64,000 nt of DNA from Rapana venosa. Lineage: Eukaryota; Mollusca; Gastropoda; Neogastropoda; Muricidae. A program made the position numbers and the translations under genes. Numbering within the stretch: the stretch's first letter is position 1; each line of letters starts with the position of its first letter. The notes under the pieces were generated by a model. The model had not been told where the DNA came from. It ran no database searches and was given only the letters and a program-made list of their open reading frames with translations. The stretch spans positions 20,044,412-20,108,411 of the forward strand of contig CM054167.1 of the NCBI GenBank assembly GCA_028751875.1, in the 5' to 3' direction. Positions 1-10,462 of this stretch are shown here, one piece after another.

Positions 1-1735
1 AGAGCAAGTCAGAGTGTACTGTAGGTCAAGGTCACAGAAATACTCTATGTAATATGCCTAAAAATGAACCTTTGGTTAAAGAAAATCAAGGTCACAGGTA
101 TCCGAGAAGGCAGAGAAAACCCCCTAACCACTTGAAAGATTATGAAACGCAGTTTGATGATGATGATGATCAGTATGACAAACATGGATTATTGTTAATA
201 GATGTCCTCGTTTCAAAAAGTTATCAGGAAGCAGTGGGCTCGAGGATTTCAATTGCTGGAAACAGGCAATGGATGATGAAATTAACTCTTTGAAGGAAAA
301 TAACACTTACACTCTGATGGCTTCGGAGGGTAGGCAAACAGTGGGGGGAAAATGGGTTTACCACAATCAAAGAGATGCGACTGGTTCAAAGTCTACAAAG
401 CTAGATATGTCGCAAAAGGTTTCAGTCAGAAAGAAGGTGTTGATTATACCGATACTTTTGCACCTACTGCTAATATGACTTCAGTACGTACTCTGATGCA
501 AATTGCGGCTGAAAACGATTGATTTTACATCAGATGGATGTCAAAACTGCTTACCTCAATGCTGACATTGATTGTGAAATTTACATGGAATCAACCTGAA
601 GGTTATGAAATCAAAGGTCAAAAAGGTGAAAAACTTGTGTACAAATTAAAAAAATCCTTGTACGGGTTAAAGCAATCAGGTAGGAATTGGAACCAGTTGC
701 TGCACAATTTTCTGGCTGAAAATGAGTTCATTCAAAGTCCCTCTGATAATTGTGTGTACACAAAACAGACGATGGCATGACTGTCATTCTTGTGTGGGTT
801 GATGATATTATTGTTGGTGCAAACAATAATGACCTCTTGTGCAAAAACGAAGAAAATGTCTCTGATAGGTTCAAAATGAAAGACATGGGAAAGTTGTCGT
901 ATTTCCTAGGCATTGATTTTGAGCAAAAGGATGGATGTGTTAGGATGCACCAAAGGCGTTACATTCAAAAAACTGCTTGAAAGATATGAATGTCTGAATG
1001 TAAACCTAGGGGTACCCCATCAGAACAGAAGATGGAGTACGAAAACACTGAACCTGTTGATCACCGCAAATATCGTGAAATTGTAGGGTGCCTGATCTAT
1101 GTCATGATTACAACAAGGCCAGATATCTGCTGGGTGATTACCATGTTATCTCAGCATCTCTCTAATCCACTTCAAGGTCACTGGGTCGCAGCCAAGCATG
1201 TGTGCGATATCTCAAAGGCACAATAGACTATGAGTTGTGTTACAAGAAAAGTACCACAGGATTAAAACTCATAGGATATAGTGATGCGGATTGGGCGTCT
1301 AATGTGATGATAGGCGCAGTACTCAGGTATTGTTTCTCCCTGAATGAAAACGGTCCACCGATTTCTTGGAAATCGAAGAAGCAACCTGTTGTTGCATTGT
1401 CTATTGCGAAGCTGAATATATTGCTTTAGCATTAGCAGTACAAGAAAGTTTGTACCTGAATCAGTTTTGAAGGACATGGGTATTAACCAAGGTCAAGGTC
1501 AAGGGTCTTTGATCATGAAGACAACCAAGGAGCCATTGTTCTTGCACACAACCCAGCGAATAGGCAAAGATCGAAGCACATATGACAATAAATACCATTT
1601 CATCAGAAATGAGGTCAAGCGTGGCAAAGTCGTTCTCAAGTATGTCCAACTAAAAACATGATTGCTGATATAATGACCAAACCATCATTGAAAACTCAGT
1701 TGTTGAAATTCAGATCTTTTCTGTTTGGTTAATAA
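1..1735 (+). pseudogene. Ty1/copia-type retrotransposon polyprotein, 3' half, decayed
   Basis: The plus strand carries the end of a copia-type pol gene split over several frames. From 54 to about 160 there is an Arg/Lys/Pro-rich segment (YPRRQRKPPNHL) like the linker between integrase and reverse transcriptase. Reverse transcriptase follows at about 265-980, with LKKSLYGLKQSGRNW near 650-690 and the catalytic-type motif VWVDDIIV near 793-816, then GKLSYFLGIDF. RNase H lies at about 1270-1670 (GYSDADWASN). Stops and frameshifts at roughly 290, 480-540, 770, 980, 1200 and 1430 break the frame, so this copy is dead. The element runs off the left edge, so gag, protease and most of integrase are not seen. 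Family placement rests on these motifs; the clade within copia is not resolved. Confidence 0.88.
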
Positions 1736-1855
1736 AGACAATGATTGGATAGGGTGTGACATGACTATGCCTTATTAATTGCTGAAACTATGCATGAACT
1801 AAATGTTGATAGTGTAGACATATTAGGACTTTAAGTTGTATCGATTAAGTGGGGG

Positions 1856-2068
1856 TGTTGAATGTAATCGAACAGCTTATGTCAGATTAATGTATACGTC
1901 ATAGTTTTGATTATTTATTTATGACGTATATATGGTGTGCACTTAGTGATAGCCAAGTCGTCTTGACAGTAACTGCTGTTTTTTGTTTTTGTTTTTCTTC
2001 TTCCTCTTGTGTTCTGCATAAATGGATTATCTACTGTTATTGTGACTGAATAAATTAATCTAGTGACA
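1856..2068 (+). repeat. 3' LTR of the copia element
   Basis: A purine tract (AAGTGGGGG) ends at 1855 and is followed by TGTTGAATG, the usual TG start of an LTR directly after a polypurine tract. The proposed end is TAGTGACA at 2061-2068. A polyadenylation-like AATAAA (GACTGAATAAATT) lies near 2046-2056. The 5' LTR is outside the window, so the end is a best guess and target-site duplications cannot be checked. Confidence 0.6.
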
Positions 2069-2089
2069 AAAGTGGACTCTTGTCGTTCG

Positions 2090-2735
2090 TTATGGCTGGA
2101 ATTCTAACAAGAGTCCCCATTTGGCCTTCTTATAGTTCCATCTTGGTTGAGGTCTGTGCCCTGTTTCTGCTTCTCCACTGATTGTGAGGATGACGGGGCG
2201 GTGGTCACTTCCCCCGAGCTGATCTTGGACTGTTCTCCCGATCCTCTGGTGGATGTCATCAGTGCAGAGAGCCAGGTCCGGGGTGGTGGTGGTCTTCCAG
2301 CGGCGCGAGTAGAAGGTAGGAGGGTCGGTGGGGTCGTTGACGAGGATTAGGCGGTGTTCATCCTGCCATGCCTCTACTTCTCTCTCGCTTGTCAAGGTGG
2401 TTGTAATCCCCAACTCTGGGACCTGCTGTTGAAGTCGCCAGTGATGAGGAAGTTGTTGTCTGGGACCTGGATGGTATCTAGGGCTAGATTCTTATCATCA
2501 GGGCAGTAGTAGTGACGACAGTGAAGCTACTGTCCTTGGTGGTGATCTTCACTGTCTGGTACTCTGCTTCCTCCATGTACGTCTTTGTTTCACTAGCGTT
2601 CAGGTTGTTCCTCACTAGTGTCAGTACTCCACCTTTTCTTCTACCCTGTCGATCACTGCGAAACACCTGATAGCCGCGGATCTTTAGTGGCTTCCCCTCT
2701 TGCAGGTGTGTCTCTTGCATACAACACACGTGGAT
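2090..2735 (-). pseudogene. LINE endonuclease domain fragment
   Basis: Read on the minus strand, this piece has the start of an apurinic-type LINE endonuclease (CCMQETHLQEGKPLKIRGYQ, about 2735-2670) and its end (DQLGGSDHRPVILTI, about 2205-2160). The QETH and SDHRP motifs are typical of CR1/Jockey/I-type elements. A frame change near 2415-2485 separates the halves. It sits directly downstream, in the same frame, of a reverse transcriptase piece from another part of a LINE, so the order is scrambled. It abuts the copia LTR. Confidence 0.75.
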
Positions 2736-3388
2736 GTTGTTAGCGTGTAGGAAGTGGACTATGTGTTTATTCATATGTTTTTCCAAGGGTTTTGAAAGGT
2801 AAGATAAAATAGAGATTGGCCTATAATTTGAGGGATCAGAAGTGTCTCCAGACTTGTGGATCGGAATCACCTTAGCAGTTTTGAAGGCGTTGGGGAAATA
2901 GTTCTTATGAAGACAAAGGTTATAGATATGTGTCAGAGTGTCTGTAATAACTGGAGCTGAGAGTTTCAGTATTCTGCCATCTATTCCATCAAGACCACGC
3001 GTACTTGATTGTTTGAGGTGAGTCAGGTAATTGTAGACCTCAGAAACAGATATGAATGGTATGTGGAGTTTTGATGGAATACGCTTTTCTTGGCAGAATT
3101 GTTTTAGTTCATTGAGATCATTGGACTTCGATTTATCATTGTTAATTATGTTAGAAGAAATATTAATGAAGTGATTGTTTAGTTTTTCAGCAGAAATATC
3201 TTTAATTACGTTAGATTTGGAAGACAATTGATTATTTGTTATTTGATTGATTGCCTTCCATACAGTCTTTGAATTTTGTTTGGATGAAAGTAGATCTTGG
3301 AAATATATCCTTTTCTCTCGCCGTTTTTGTGAGTTTATGGCATTTCTTAATTTTTTTGCCTCCTCATAGTTATGTTCTTTTAAGAAAT
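2736..3388 (-). pseudogene. LINE reverse transcriptase N-terminal fragment (CR1/Jockey-like)
   Basis: An open stretch on the minus strand codes for the region before and at the start of the polymerase domain: STRGLDGIDGRILKLSAPVI, then FKTAKVIPIHKSGDTSDPSN and NYRPISILSYLSKPLEK. These are the standard first RT motifs of CR1/Jockey-type elements. The catalytic FADD box is absent because the piece ends near 2736, where it fuses in frame to an endonuclease fragment. The upstream side fuses in frame to an RTE-like fragment near 3389. The result is a 323-residue chimeric open frame (2484-3455) that is unlikely to be a real protein. Confidence 0.75.
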
Positions 3389-4480
3389 CTCCAGCTCCAG
3401 CTCTGTTCTCAAGTCTGGTCGTAAGATCTTGCAGCTCTGTGTTACTTCCGCCCATGAGGTCAATGTCATCGGCAAACCGGCAAACCGTAAGTTGTTGAGG
3501 GGTCTGCCGCCAATGGAGATGGTAGGGTGGAAGTCATGGAGGGTCTCTCTCATGATGTTTTCCAAGAACAGATTGAACAGGACTGGAGATAACAGGCATC
3601 CTTGTCGGACCCCAACTGTGGTTTTGAAGTAGTCTCCCCCTGACGTTTCAAAAGGGACGCATGCTTCAGTTTGTATGTGCTTGAATGGTTTGCACTAGCC
3701 CTTTCTTCAATCCCAAAACATTCTGGGGGACCTCCCAAGGGCCTTTCGTGCCATACCTGTCAAAAGCCTTCAAAGTCGATGAAGTTGGGGAAACAGTCTC
3801 TCTGATGTTAAGATTTTTTCCATCATGAGGGGCATTTAAAAAATCTTCTTGTGCCCCTTTGCCTGCCCAAAACCCAGCTTTTTCCCTCAAGGTGTTCTTC
3901 TGCCTCCTTCTTATCGTTCAAATAACTTTAGCTGATTTTGCTGGCGGCTGAGGGGCTGATTGTTCTATAGTTTTTGGCATTCGTAAATTCCCCTTCTTGG
4001 GCAGGGAAAAGTGATTGTTCCATCGTTGGCCACTTTTTTTGTCCCCCAAATTTCTGACATAAGCTGTAACATATGTGATACTTTTTTCCCACCATGTTTG
4101 GCACTCTGCTGGTAATTGTTCTCCTGGGGACTTCCTACGGGTAACTCGGATGGCTTTTTCCCACTCTTCCCTCAGATAAAAATTGGCAGGGTGCTCTTGA
4201 TGTCGCTGCTTTCTTTTTCATTATGCCTTTCAGTTGTATTGGGAGTTGTACAGTTCTTGAAAAAATTTTTCAGACCACCTTTTTAAACACTGACTTTCTC
4301 GAGGTTTCCCCGGAGCGTTTTAAATGACTGTGATTTGGTTGAATTTTTTTTGGATTTTTCTTCGGGGTTCGTACCCTTTTTACTGTTCCCACTTTCATTT
4401 TTTTCGATCTCATCCATGATCCTGATCCACTTCTCTCTGGCCTTTAACATTGACTTTTTCACACGTTCCCGACTCACTTA
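3389..4480 (-). pseudogene. RTE-like LINE endonuclease/RT fragment, heavily broken
   Basis: Minus-strand pieces in several frames match the order of an RTE-like reverse transcriptase. They are REKWIRIMDEI near 4440-4410, a degenerate KSPGEQLPAE near 4135-4110, KAFDRYGTKGPWEV near 3770-3730, and ISIGGRPLNNLRFAG near 3525-3480. The catalytic box after LRFA is frameshifted. Many disruptions are one-base changes in homopolymers, which may be sequencing error as well as decay. Confidence 0.65.
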
Positions 4481-5969
4481 GTTTAAGATACCGTTTTTTT
4501 GGGGCTTTTGGGGATTTTTTTCGCAAATTTTATATCCTGGAATGGAAATGTCATGTTGTTAGTTTCTGAAGTTTTGACTGGGAAAGACCTAGTATAAAAA
4601 TGGTTTCCTTTGGGTTTGTGATGAGTCTTGTTATATCTTCGATTTTTTTAGCAGGGTTTATATTTAGGTGGCAAATTTCGAAAGCCACCCTTGGGGCCAT
4701 GAATTGTGTCGTGAATAATCTATTAAAGTTATTTTGTGAGGAATGTATTAAGTGAAATAGAAGGGTGAAGATAAGGGAAGAAAAGAGAGACAATAAATAA
4801 AAAAAAATAGGAGGGGGGGAATCTTGTTAGGGGATAGGGGGGGGTGAAAAAGGAGTAAAATAAATTACCACTCGTAGCACACAAGTGTATAAAACTCAAC
4901 ACCCCACATATCTGCGAGAAAAAAAAAAATTCAAACAGGTGGCGGGGTTGGTTACCCAGAGAAAGGGGTAAAAAAATTTTTTAAAAGACAAAAAAAAAAC
5001 CAAAGAGCAACCAAATACCCTCAACAACGAGGCGAGACAAACATAAACACCTGAAAATAAAAGATGCCAAATATAAAAATAAGCACAACTACAATCACAC
5101 AGTTCCGGGAAAATATGATTTTAAAGAGTTTTTTAAAAAATTAAAACAAAACAAAACGAAGAAAAAATAAAAATTAAAAAAAAAAAGAGAAAAGAAAGTG
5201 ATGAGCACAACACACTGTTCCTAAAAGCTTGGCCCCGGTAAGGGATTGACAGGGGTTTGTCTGTCCTGTTGCTTCACATGCAGCACTGGGTGGGCGTTCC
5301 GACACAAAAAGAGATTTATGTATAAAATTAAACTTCACCAAACTGAATTTCAAGCCGGTACAGAACACAGGATAATCCTTTTTAAGATGTTACGCAACTT
5401 CTAACTAATGTTGGGTTTAAAGGGGAATTTTTCATACACATGCAGAGTATGAACAAACATACAGATCCTTTCACACACAAGTGCACAAAAGGGGTGTACC
5501 TCATACCCACCCACACCCACCCACCCCCACACAAAACCCAAATGTGAAACATTGGTAGGTGAAAAATTTGTACCCAATTTTCGTGAAACCCCTAACAAAA
5601 AAGTTGGAGCGGGTGAAGATGGGGGGGAAACTCGGGTAGGGTGGGGCTGGCGGGGGAGGAGGTAGGTCGTACATATCGTAGCGGGGGAGAGTTTTCTGTT
5701 GGCCCAGACACCGTCTTTCAGGGGTTGAGGGTAGTTGGCGCCTGTATCCGCGATAAAAAAAAGGGTATCCAGGGACATATACCCTTTTTGAAGCGGGGTA
5801 AGGGTTGCCCCTTTTTTACGTCAGGGGGGCCGTGTATTGGGGTCGTCGGGGAGGGGCTGTTTTTTGGTGTGGGGGGTGGGCGTATTTGGGGTGACGCTAA
5901 CCGGGAGAAAAGAAAAAGAGAAGAAGAGAAGGGGAGAGGAGAGAGAGAGAGAGAGAGAGAGAAAAATGA
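4481..5969. other. Stretch without recognised genes
   Basis: AT-rich sequence with many A and T runs, then from about 5400 a C/G-homopolymer-rich part. I see no exon, RNA gene or conserved motif. Base quality looks poor in this section (see findings). Confidence 0.5.
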
Positions 5970-6665
5970 AATGATCATCATCACATAAATCCCTTTTGTC
6001 CCTTTTTGGGCCACGTGGGGCACAACAAAGTTCTCCCTCCTGTCTGTCCGGGGCCATTTTCCGGAGGTTTCCCCCAGGTATTTGGGGAAGGTCTTCAGCT
6101 CTGTTTCGCACCCCGACCCCAAGTGTTCTTGGGCGTCCCGTTTGCGTTTTCCCTCTGGTGTCCAGTGGGGGGGCTTTCGGCGATGTTTCCCTATTCCCGA
6201 CGGCAGATATGCCCTATCCACCCCATCCCTATGCTATGTTGTTGTCCATGCTTCTTGGTTGCAACGGACAAAAAGTTATTGGTTGGAGAGGTCTCAGGCC
6301 AAAGATGCGCAGATTTTTCTGATTTTTTCGTGGGGAATGGGGATAGTTTGTCGAGGTCACTCTCAGTCATCCTCCAGCACTCCGAGCCGGCAAAAGGGGT
6401 GGAAAGACAAGCTCGGATAGTCTTATTTTGGGTTCTGGTGCTGTACTGGACGATTTCCAACATTTTTTTCGATTTCTAAAGTTTTTGCTAATGTTTTTAT
6501 GTCGCTGCCTGCCCGCCGTCATGCCTAACATGCCCCCGGGGTACATGAACTCTTCAGTTGGTAATTTTTTTTCTCCATTCCGTGCCAGTGGGGGGTTCTG
6601 AACGTTCAGTGTCATCACCTCTGTCTTCTTCTGACTGATTTTCAGGAGATGAAATGAAAGCAAGG
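5970..6665 (-). pseudogene. LINE reverse transcriptase C-terminal fragment
   Basis: Broken minus-strand frames contain, in order, KISQKKTEVMTLNVQNPP (about 6645-6590), GSECWRMTESDLDKL (about 6390-6345), a degenerate IGMGWIGHICRRE (about 6230-6190) and HWTPEGKRKRDAQEH (about 6170-6130). These follow the C-terminal connection region common to mollusc endonuclease/reverse-transcriptase LINEs. At least three frameshifts are needed to read it through. Confidence 0.7.
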
Positions 6666-7830
6666 TTTATTCAGTATAGACCATAACCCAGAGACAGACA
6701 GACAGACAGACACAGACAGAGAGACACACAAAATCACGTAACAACTTTAATAAACCATCTCTCTAAAAACATTGGCAACAGGAGAAAAAAATTACATTAA
6801 ATATATGGCAAAAAATACAAATTTTTGGTAACAATTTTTTTAAACACGGTAAATTATTTCCCCTACATTCCGACACCAGCACTGCTGCGAGTAAGTGAGA
6901 CCTCTTTCCACTCGCCCCAACGGGATTCAGAAAAAAAGAGAGAGCACAGCATCGTATTCTAAACTAAAAAGGTTTCCCTTCCCCCCCCCACCCCTTGATC
7001 TTAGGGGACAGTTGGGGTGCAGGGCACAAATCCACTCCACTCACAAGGTTCCGGGGGGCCAAGCTAACTTTAGTGTGCCCCTTCCTTTTACCCATTCCCG
7101 TCCCGGTCTTTTTCTGCTTTTAAATTAGCACCAGCTGGGGGGAAAGGGGATACAAGCTGAGGGGAGCTGAAGGGTAAGGGAAACTGACATTGGGGAGGGG
7201 GGGGGGGGGCGGGGGGGGTGGGAAATTTATACGTTTTTCTGATAAAAGAAGTGGGAAAAACCCTCACACGGGTGGGGGCAAAGGCTTCCCCCGCCCCCCC
7301 CCCCCCCCCCCCACTGTACCATACTCACACTGTCATGCGATAATCTTGCTACTCTGACAGCTCCCCAAAGAGGCCCGGCAGTCAAGTCCACCCGGCATCA
7401 CGTCACACCCGGGGCATCAAGTCACCCCCGGGCTCAAGTCACACCCGGGCAGTCAAGTCCCCCCGGGCTCAAGTCACACCCGGGCAGTCAAGTCACACCC
7501 GATGGTGCTAAAGCCACCTGCTACCCTCAAGTTCCAGACCCTCTCTCACTCCCTCACCGTGTGCCGTTGAGCAATCCAGAACCGACTGACGACAACCTTT
7601 CAACAAAGGTCATCTTGCAAGGCACCCACCCCCCGGGGGAGGTAGATGATATAGATGATGAAGGATGATGATGATAAAGGCAAGGGGATTTGAGTGGGCG
7701 CTACGAATGAAACTAACGATACCACCAAACCAAAACAAAGAGTTGGCCAAGGTCAGTTTCTGGGGCACAAATGCCACAAACGAACGGAGCCAGCGTTTTT
7801 GTCACGACGCTGCCCCCCAGGCTATGACCC
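6666..7830. other. Stretch without genes; ACAG microsatellite and short CCCGGG tandem repeat
   Basis: Contains a short (ACAG)n run near 6689-6715, poly-G near 7197-7220 and poly-C near 7290-7312. From about 7372 to 7512 there is a tandem repeat with a core like AAGTCACACCCGGGC. No coding signal is recognised. Confidence 0.5.
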
Positions 7831-7839
7831 CCTTGATTA

Positions 7840-8850
7840 ATAAAGGGAAGGGGGGTGGGGGAGGGGGGGGTGGGGGTTTGAGGAGTGGAGTGGGGTGGGG
7901 TGTTGAGGGGGGAGGTGGGGTGTTTTAGAGTGGTTTGTAGGTGGATGTTTAGGAGTGGGGGGTTTTAGGGGGTGAGGGGGTGTTGAGGGGGGGGTAGGTG
8001 GGGGGTTGAGGGGGGGGGGGGGGGTGGAGTGTTGAGGGGGGGGGTAGTGGGGCGTTGAGGCGGGGGGGAGTGTTGAGGCGGGGGGGAGTGTTTAGGGGTG
8101 GTGGAGTGTTGAGGGTGGGGTGGGGGGGGTGTTTGAGGGGGAGGCGGGGTGGAGTGTTGAGGGGTGGTGTGAGGTGGGGTGTTGAGAGGTGGGGTGAGTG
8201 TTGGGGTGGGGTGTTTTTAAAGTGGGGTGAGGTGGGGGTTGAGCGGGGGAGTGTTGAGGGGGGGTGGAGTGTTGATGGGGCGTTAGGGGGGGGTGAGGGA
8301 GATGTTGAGGGGGGGGGTGTTAGGATGAAGGGGCTGGGGGGGTTGAGGATGGGGGGGAGAGTGTTTAGGAATGCGTGGGGGAGTGTTGAGGAGTGAAGTG
8401 GGGTGGGTGTTGGGAGTGAAGTGGGGGGGAAGATTTTAGAGGAAGTGGGGGTGGAGAGTTAATGAAGTGGGTGGGGTGTTGAGGGGTGAAGTGGGGGTGG
8501 GGTGTTTTTAGGAGGAAGGGGGGTGGAGTTTGAGGAGTGAAGTGGGGGGGGAGTTTGAGGGGTGAAGTGGGTGGGAGGGAATGGGGTGAGGTTTAGGAGT
8601 GCCTGGGGGGGGGTGTTGAGAGTGCGGGGTGGGGTGTTAGGGTGAAGTGGGTGGGGGGTTTTAGATGAAGTGGGGGGGAATGTTGAGGGGTGCCGGGGGG
8701 GGGGTTTGAGGAGTGCCGTGGGGGGGGGTTGAGGAGTGAAGTGTTGGAATGAAGGGGGGGTGATTTGGGGGTGATGTTGGAAGGGGGGGATGGGTGAAAA
8801 AGGGGGGGAAATGGATAGGTAAGTAGAGTGGGTGAGCAAAAGGGGGGGGG
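7840..8850 (+). repeat. G-rich minisatellite (GGGGTG/TGTTGAGG type)
   Basis: About 1 kb of irregular tandem units with cores like GTGTTGAGGGGTGAAGTGGG. The plus strand is nearly all G, T and A. Runs of four to twelve G recur every 5-20 bases, so the strand has high G-quadruplex potential. Long open frames on either strand here (for example 8459-9052, Pro/Thr/His-rich) come from composition and are not genes. Confidence 0.75.
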
Positions 8851-10139
8851 TTAGAGTGGATATCATCATTGTAGTACTGTGGTCGGAGGGGATAAGGGGA
8901 TCAAGTATTAAAAAATGAAAACCATGTTTGCGGGGGGGGTTGGGGGGATGTTGTTTGATTTCAGCAGACAACTCCCAGGGCAAAAAGTGACTGGAAAAAA
9001 CCCCCCCCACCATGAACTTCACATCTTTTACCTTACCCAAATCCGAGTCCAAAAAAGGCCAGGGGAACCCCCAAAAAAAATTACAACTGCAACATCAACA
9101 CATTCAAGACTTTAAAACAAGTTCCGAAAAAAACCCCCGGGATAAACTTTCAAAACACAAGAAGCTGGTGGTGGTTGTTTTTTTTCTAAACTCATGTCAT
9201 AATAAGGAAACTAACTAAGATATAGAAACAGCTGAACAGAAATACTTTTTGAAAAAAAAAAAAAAAAAATATATAATATATATATATGACCGGGGTCACC
9301 ACAGCACACTTATCTTGTTTTGGAAAAGCAAAACCATTACAGCTTTGGGTCAAAAAAAATCAGTTTTTCCAACTCTCTAGTAAACTGTCCCTTATTATGC
9401 TTAGGAAATATTTATATTCCTATATTACAAATATTTTATTTTTCCAATATTCGATGTAACTAATTTTTAAAAGTTTGCATTTTTTCTACTTTTTCATGTT
9501 TTTTTTTTAAAGTTGTCTAAATGAAATGCTTAAATGCTTTTTGTCATTCAATAGTACGGGCCCCATTTTCCCTAAATTGGCGTTGGCCTGACTAGGAAAG
9601 AAAAACAAAATAAAACTTTTTTCATTTTTTAGTTTGCTCAAATTTATGGATATATTGTTGAAATACAAAAAAACAACCCACTATCCCCAATTCATAGAAA
9701 GAGTGCTTCAGCAAAACTTGAATGATTTTATTGATAATACAAACAAAATACCCCCAAAAAGGATGACAGATTTTTTTTTTCATTCAAGAGCACCACAAAA
9801 TAAGGGATTCCCCCCCCAGTAATGCTCTAGGGGAGATTTTTGTAGTGACCGGGTTTGGGGTTTGGGGGGTTTTTTTGTCTTTACCATAGGACCACATTTT
9901 GCTTTGGGGGTAAAAAATAGAATGAAATGTAAAAATGCTGTTTGAACATTTTTGTTTCAATCATAAGGGGAAAAATTTTGGGGAAAGGGGGGGGGTCCCC
10001 CCTAGTGTTTCTACTTACAGCTCACAGATTTTCAAACAAAATGTTTGCACATTCTTGATCACCATAAAAACTTAAATTTACACAGTTTGACAACACTGTG
10101 GGAGTGGAAAAAGCCAGGGTTTGGCACTGAACTTGTGAT
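8851..10139. other. Stretch without recognised features
   Basis: AT-rich with frequent homopolymers and a short (AT)n near 9270-9288. I see no gene. Confidence 0.5.
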
Positions 10140-10462
10140 CTATCTGGGGGGCGGGATGCCATGGTCAAAAATTGCGTTCCAAACTGACAACCCGGGTTCG
10201 ATTCCCGTCAAGGGGATATTTTTCCCCTGAGTTAACATCAGTGCAGACTCCACTCTCCCCAAAAGTCCTTCGGATGAGACATAAAATGAGGCCCCGTGGC
10301 AAAGCACCAGAACATCTTTCGCACACATTAAATCCTTTTCCCTGTTTGTAAAAGTAGGCCCCTTGTGTGCCATGGGAACAGAGACAAATTTACAAAACCG
10401 TACGACAGGGCGGAAGAAAAAAAAAAACAAGAGTGCTTATTCCCTTATCCTCGATAAAAAAG
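10140..10462 (+). repeat. SINE family A copy, degenerate
   Basis: The tRNA-like head has a recognisable box B (GGGTTCGATTCCC, about 10193-10205). The body follows: CTGAGTTAACATCAGTG, CCCCAAAAGTCCTTCGGATG, then the tail motif GAGTGCTTATTCCCTTATCC. Compared with other copies in the window it shows many single-base losses and homopolymer changes. Confidence 0.8.

Noticed and set aside
2484..3455. A 323-codon open frame as a real single protein
   Set aside because: It joins three LINE parts in an impossible domain order and lacks the catalytic FADD box.
8459..9052. 197-codon Pro/Thr/His-rich minus-strand frame as a mucin-like gene
   Set aside because: It is an artefact of the G-rich minisatellite, without signal peptide or conserved motif, in a low-quality interval.
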